Shown here: piece by piece, positions 61,201 through 64,000 of the stretch
How positions within the stretch are numbered: position 1 is the first letter of the stretch
Layout: each line of letters opens with the position of its first letter
From: Mytilus californianus
Lineage: Eukaryota > Mollusca > Bivalvia > Mytilida > Mytilidae
Assembly: GCF_021869535.1 (NCBI RefSeq)
Contig: NW_026262690.1
Location: 89,945,995 to 90,009,994 of the forward strand
Length of the DNA stretch: 64,000 bases
Reading direction: 5' to 3'
Position numbers and translations under genes: made by a program
The notes under the pieces: generated by a model
The model's database searches: none
Seen by the model: the letters and a program-made list of their open reading frames with translations, nothing else
Told to the model about the DNA's origin: nothing

Positions 61201-63231
61201 AATACACTAAATATAGTTGACCTATTGTTTATAGTTTCTAAGATACAGACTTAACCAAGAAAACTAAACATTGACCAATGAACCATGAAAATGAGGTCAA
61301 GGTCAGATGAACCAAGCCAGGCAGACATGTACAACTTACAATCCTTCCATTCAACAAATATAGTTGACCTATTGCTTATAGTATTAGAAAAACAGACCAA
61401 AACACAAAAACTTAACACTGAGTAATAAACTGTGAAAATGAGGTCAAGGTCAAATAAAACCTGCAAGACAGACATGTACATCATAAAATATTTCCATACA
61501 CCAAATATAGATGACCTATTGCATATAGTATTAGAAAAAAAGACCAAAACTCAAAAACTTAACTTTCACCACTGAACCATGAAAATGAGGTCAAGGTCAG
61601 AAGACACCTGCCAGCTAGACATGTACACCTTACAATCATTCCATACACCAAATATAGTAGACCTATTGCATACAGTATAAGAAAAACAGACCAAAACACA
61701 AAAACTTAACTATAACCACTGAACCATGAAAATGAGGTCAAGGTCAGATGACACATGCCAGTTGGACATGTACACCTTACAGTCCTTCCATACACTGAAT
61801 ATGCTAGACCTATTGCTTCTAGTATCTGAGATATGGACTTGACCACCAAAACTTAACCTTGTTCACTGATCCATGAAACGAGGTCGAGGTCAAGTGAAAA
61901 CTGTCTGACGGGCATGAGGACCTTGCAAGGTACGCACATACCAAATATAGTTATCCTATTACTCATAATAAGAGAGAAATTAACATTACAAAAAATCAAC
62001 TTTTTTTTCAAGTAGTCACTGAACCATGAAAATGAGGTCAAGGACAAAGGACATATGACAGATGGAAACTTCGTAACATAAGGCATCTATATACAAAGTA
62101 TGAAGCATACAGGTCTTCCACCTTCTAAAATATAAAGCTTTTAAGAAGTTAGCTAACGGCGCCGCCGCCGTAGCCACCGCCACCAGGATCACTATCCCTA
62201 TGTCAAGATTTCTGCGACAAAAGTCGCAGCTCGACAAAAACTATAAAAAGTCTTGATGTTATAAAAATCAAAACAATGAAAGCTCCATTTCCCATATCTG
62301 ATATGTATATTTGAAGATTTTTTATTTGAGAATGCTATTTTTCAAATCTAAAAGACTGTGTCTGAGAACACAAATGCCCCAGTTCAAGCTTGCTTTTCAA
62401 ACGAAAATGGGACGGACGGAAAGACGGTCAAGGGTAACACTTAATGCCCCCTTTGCCTTGTGGTGGGCGCATAAAAATTCTTTTAAGAAGAAATATGTTT
62501 AAACATGTACAGTCTCTCCAAAACATCTGATACTCGGGGTAATTTCAAATTTTGATCAGACTAAACCTACATTGAAATTTGGAGGGAATTCAAGTGACAA
62601 CATATGGATACAGCACATTAGATGAATTTGGCTATTATTTTAGGTCCTTTTTGGTCATATAGCTCTTGATCTGTTTTAGTTCTCATACATCATTGGCTTT
62701 CACATATTCAGCTTTGAGCATTCCTGATGAAGGTAAACCAAGAAAAGCCCTTCAAATGCATGAAATTTATAAGGTGTTCTTTTTCATTTTTTGAGTGGTT
62801 GATGTAAACACTAGTCAAAAACAATAAGCATTATTGTAAATCTAGAAATGATTAGAAATGTGATCGTTGACCATTTAGACAAAAATGTCATATAAATTGA
62901 TTTTTTTTAACGATGTGAACAAATAATCCTCTAAGATGTGAAAATGTGAGTTTTGTGGAATGCAATTCTTAAATCTTTATGTCACTGTGCCGTTGTGTTG
63001 TCTTGTTACCTTATAGAAGACATAAATGCTGAAAATACATCTATGACAATCTTTTTCTTTGACTTTTGCACAAGCTGCAGCAAACACTATAAACAGACAT
63101 AATCTTTACTAAATGAAAAAGAAGGTTAGTGTTTACTTACCTCCAATACCATTTTTGTTACCCACAACAACCATGGCAGAAAACCTAAACACAGCTTTTA
63201 CAGTTCCACTTGTATTGGTTACTTTTTTTAG
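54946..63231 (-). CDS. MRPS5: Mitochondrial ribosomal protein S5 (uS5m), six 3' exons, 5' end beyond window
   Basis: Exons on the minus strand are 63141-63231, 60947-60993, 60346-60403, 59473-59535, 56249-56388 and 54946-55281, giving 244 residues with every junction in frame and every border GT-AG. The product is the mitoribosomal small-subunit protein homologous to bacterial S5. The first exon carries the S5 N-terminal domain strand (FSAMVVVGNKNGIGG), the next GYAVAKAKKWDAAVRK, then LQYLHRYEGHT. The S5 C-terminal domain is in the next two exons (GYGLVCHRCLKTICDTIGIH, NMYAKVEGSTKN, LTKAFFNGLREQ). The last exon opens with ETHQELADRL, matching the family's ETHQQLAD, and ends in a basic animal-type C-terminal extension. 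Human MRPS5 is about 430 residues, so roughly 180 N-terminal residues lie to the right of 64000 or in an unrecognised exon. Intron 5 carries a LINE relic and intron 6 a SINE. Confidence 0.95.
55605..55755 (-). repeat. Dispersed repeat (ATTGCCAATGAGACAACT family) in an MRPS5 intron
   Basis: AAGAAGATGTCGTATTATTG CCAATGAGACAACTCTCCAT...AGACTCCTAACTAAGGACAG G. It lies in the intron before the last MRPS5 exon. Confidence 0.8.
55806..56060 (-). mobile_element. tRNA-derived SINE in an MRPS5 intron
   Basis: On the minus strand the 5' end reads GATGGCTGAGTGGTCTAAG, a Leu/Ser-tRNA-like start with A box TGGCTGAGTGG (plus 56043-56053). About 50 nt on comes the B-box-like GAGGTTGTGAGTTTAAACTC (plus 55982 onward). 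An unrelated body (CCAATAAAAACTGGC) and an A-rich CAAACAAACAAATA tail follow. The 3' body recurs at 45728-45880. The B box has drifted from GGTTCGAAYC, so it is probably silent. Confidence 0.75.
56389..56999. other. MRPS5 intron sequence, no exon recognised
   Basis: No feature is evident before the LINE relic that follows. Confidence 0.4.
57000..57290 (+). pseudogene. LINE C-terminal relic in an MRPS5 intron
   Basis: The plus strand reads GPRTRNRLILFSKGIHDQAN LPSADQLKVTSRTTENMHTA then, after a frameshift, FLRLQTKSDILKFSFIPNTI KDWKLLTPDIF. The FSF(F/I)P(N/R)TI.(D/E)W..L sequence is typical of the end of reverse-transcriptase ORFs in animal LINEs. The frameshift and lack of upstream domains indicate decay. 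Confidence 0.6.
57720..57762. repeat. Perfect short palindrome
   Basis: AGTATCATTACAAAGTTATA is followed after three bases by its exact reverse complement. It lies in MRPS5 intron 5. Confidence 0.9.
57763..59472. other. MRPS5 intron sequence with repeat relics
   Basis: 57860-57945 is a worn ATTGCCAATGAGACAACT-family copy (GTTGTCAACGAGACAACCTT). 59036-59180 has three CGCTCGCT-flanked units of about 60 bp. No exon is seen. Confidence 0.5.
59536..60345. other. MRPS5 intron sequence, no exon recognised
   Basis: No repeat family or exon is evident; a T run is at about 60055-60070. Confidence 0.45.
60535..60830 (+). repeat. Composite dispersed repeat in an MRPS5 intron
   Basis: GTTTAGGGGCAAGCTGAAGC...TTTTTGTCTCTTTGACACGT TCACCATTTCCATTCTCTAT is the reverse complement of the 21925-22081 repeat. 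The preceding 120 bp (TGTCCTAAGTCAGGAAACTC) resembles the end of the ATTGCCAATGAGACAACT family. Confidence 0.8.
61034..62240 (+). mobile_element. Helentron-type element with 147-bp tandem core, long copy
   Basis: It starts TGTCTCGCCTTC (61047-61058). Six or more units follow, with ACCATGAAAATGAGGTCAAG G landmarks at 61282, 61576 and 61723 (147-bp steps; a variant at 61429). A GCCGCC-rich stretch (62158-62190) precedes a small TGCGACAAAAGTCGCA hairpin and A5. It sits inside an MRPS5 intron. The ORFs on the minus strand are by-products. Confidence 0.85.
62395..62477 (+). mobile_element. 3' end fragment of the ATGCCCCC-type Helentron-like family
   Basis: GGGACGGACGGAAAGACGGT CAAGGGTAACACTTAATGCC CCC, then an imperfect hairpin to GGGCGCAT (62472) and A5, matches the 3' end of 46441-47579. 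The tandem core is missing. Confidence 0.8.
62478..63140. other. MRPS5 intron sequence with a repeat relic
   Basis: TTTTAGGTCCTTTTTGGTCA...AGCTTTGAGCATTCCTGATG AAGGTAAACCAAGAAAAGC (62638-62790) is a reverse copy of the GAAACGCTCAAA family and its neighbour seen at 8750. Confidence 0.65.
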
Positions 63232-64000
63232 CTGAAATTAACAAAGTTAAAATATTTCATTTCTTTTTGCTCAGTCAAACAAAACATTTGCTGTCAATGC
63301 CTCCAGGAGTATATTAAATTATTCTTTTAAGCATCCAAGAATTGTTTTTTGCTGAAGCGAGTTACTCGAACAAACAAAAAAAAAACCTGTAACTTTTTAT
63401 CATACAACTACATAATAAAAATAAGTCCAAAGGTTTGAATTCTGTCAGAACCAATTCTATTTGTACAGAGATTACTCAAGACTTTTGTGTAAAGTTTGTG
63501 AGTGAATTGGTCTATTATACACATTAATAAACTCTATAAAATGTTTTAATCCTTATAGTTCTTTAACTGGTAGATCATTTGTTTTGAAAATATATTTTGT
63601 CAATCCCCAGTATGCACACATAGTGTAGTACATCCCATTGATTTGTTTTGTACATAAATATATTTACAAATTACAGAAAAAACCTGCCACATAAATCACT
63701 ATCAGAAGTGTGTGTTGCCAATTATATTAAAGGATTCTGTCATTATTCAAATCATATAAGTATTATCTTTATATTGTAACTGCATCATTAATCAAATAAT
63801 TAAAATATACACAACGGTTTGGGTTTTTTCATTGTTGAAGTTCTTACAATTGCCTATAATTACTTACATCCACTTCATTTGAACTTTGGTGGATAGTTGT
63901 CTCATTGGCAATCAACCACATCTCCTTAGGTAGCAATAAACAGTTAGGAAAAAATATTAAAAATAATTTTACCATCCCCTTTTCATTGCCTTCTTGCAAT
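63232..64000. other. MRPS5 upstream intron, no exon recognised
   Basis: 63880-63930 is a short reverse copy of the ATTGCCAATGAGACAACT repeat (CCACTTCATTTGAACTTTGG TGGATAGTTGTCTCATTGGC). The minus strand at 63974-64000 could read KKAMKRGW before a GT, which vaguely recalls the basic stretch before the S5 domain, but the exon that should link it to 63231 was not found. Confidence 0.4.

Noticed and set aside
61251-62237. Several minus-strand ORFs across the 147-bp array
   Set aside because: They are the same tandem unit translated repeatedly.
63974-64000. Possible additional MRPS5 exon at the right edge
   Set aside because: The peptide KKAMKRGW is too short to support, and no exon links it to the one at 63231.

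Overview
This is eukaryotic nuclear DNA, AT-rich and gene-poor. Every real coding segment is an exon bounded by GT-AG introns; no operons or ribosome binding sites are seen. The mitochondrial ribosomal protein gene shows it is a metazoan. The repeats point to a bivalve mollusc, most likely a mussel close to Mytilus: subterminal inverted repeats around 147-180 bp tandem cores, an ACGG-type microsatellite and a 3' hairpin followed by A5. The species call rests on recalled familiarity with these repeats, not on a search.

Layout. 1-5.9 kb holds dispersed-repeat relics and a decayed copy of the last MRPS5 exon (4.2-4.6 kb). 5.9-8.6 kb holds two 457-bp direct repeats, about 99% identical, enclosing a 148-residue ORF with a complete I-PpoI-type His-Cys box. 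8.6-19.6 kb is mostly featureless, with a long perfect hairpin (11.0 kb), a 629-bp tandem duplication (12.6-13.9 kb) and repeat relics. 19.6-20.5 kb is a dead LINE 3' end; 21.0-22.5 kb a long foldback element; 23.3-24.0 kb a Helentron-type non-autonomous element. 25-30 kb contains diverged local duplications.

31.28-43.69 kb (+) is a three-exon gene for a predicted secreted Gly/Ser/His/Lys/Val repeat protein of about 797 residues: a signal-peptide exon and two giant repeat exons, all joined in phase 1. The introns before exons 2 and 3 are paralogous, so exon 3 arose by tandem duplication of an intron-plus-exon module, and a remnant of a further module lies downstream of the stop. 44.6-54.6 kb is dense in minisatellites and Helentron-type elements. 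54.9-63.2 kb (-) is the 3' two thirds of MRPS5 (six exons seen); its 5' end lies beyond the right edge. Its introns carry a tRNA-derived SINE, a LINE relic, a large tandem element and other repeats.

The two real genes are functionally unrelated: one housekeeping (mitochondrial translation), one probably extracellular structural (shell matrix, byssus or similar, inferred). The most unusual items are the His-Cys-box element with defined repeat boundaries, the modular duplicated repeat-protein gene, and the shared end architecture of several different tandem-repeat elements.
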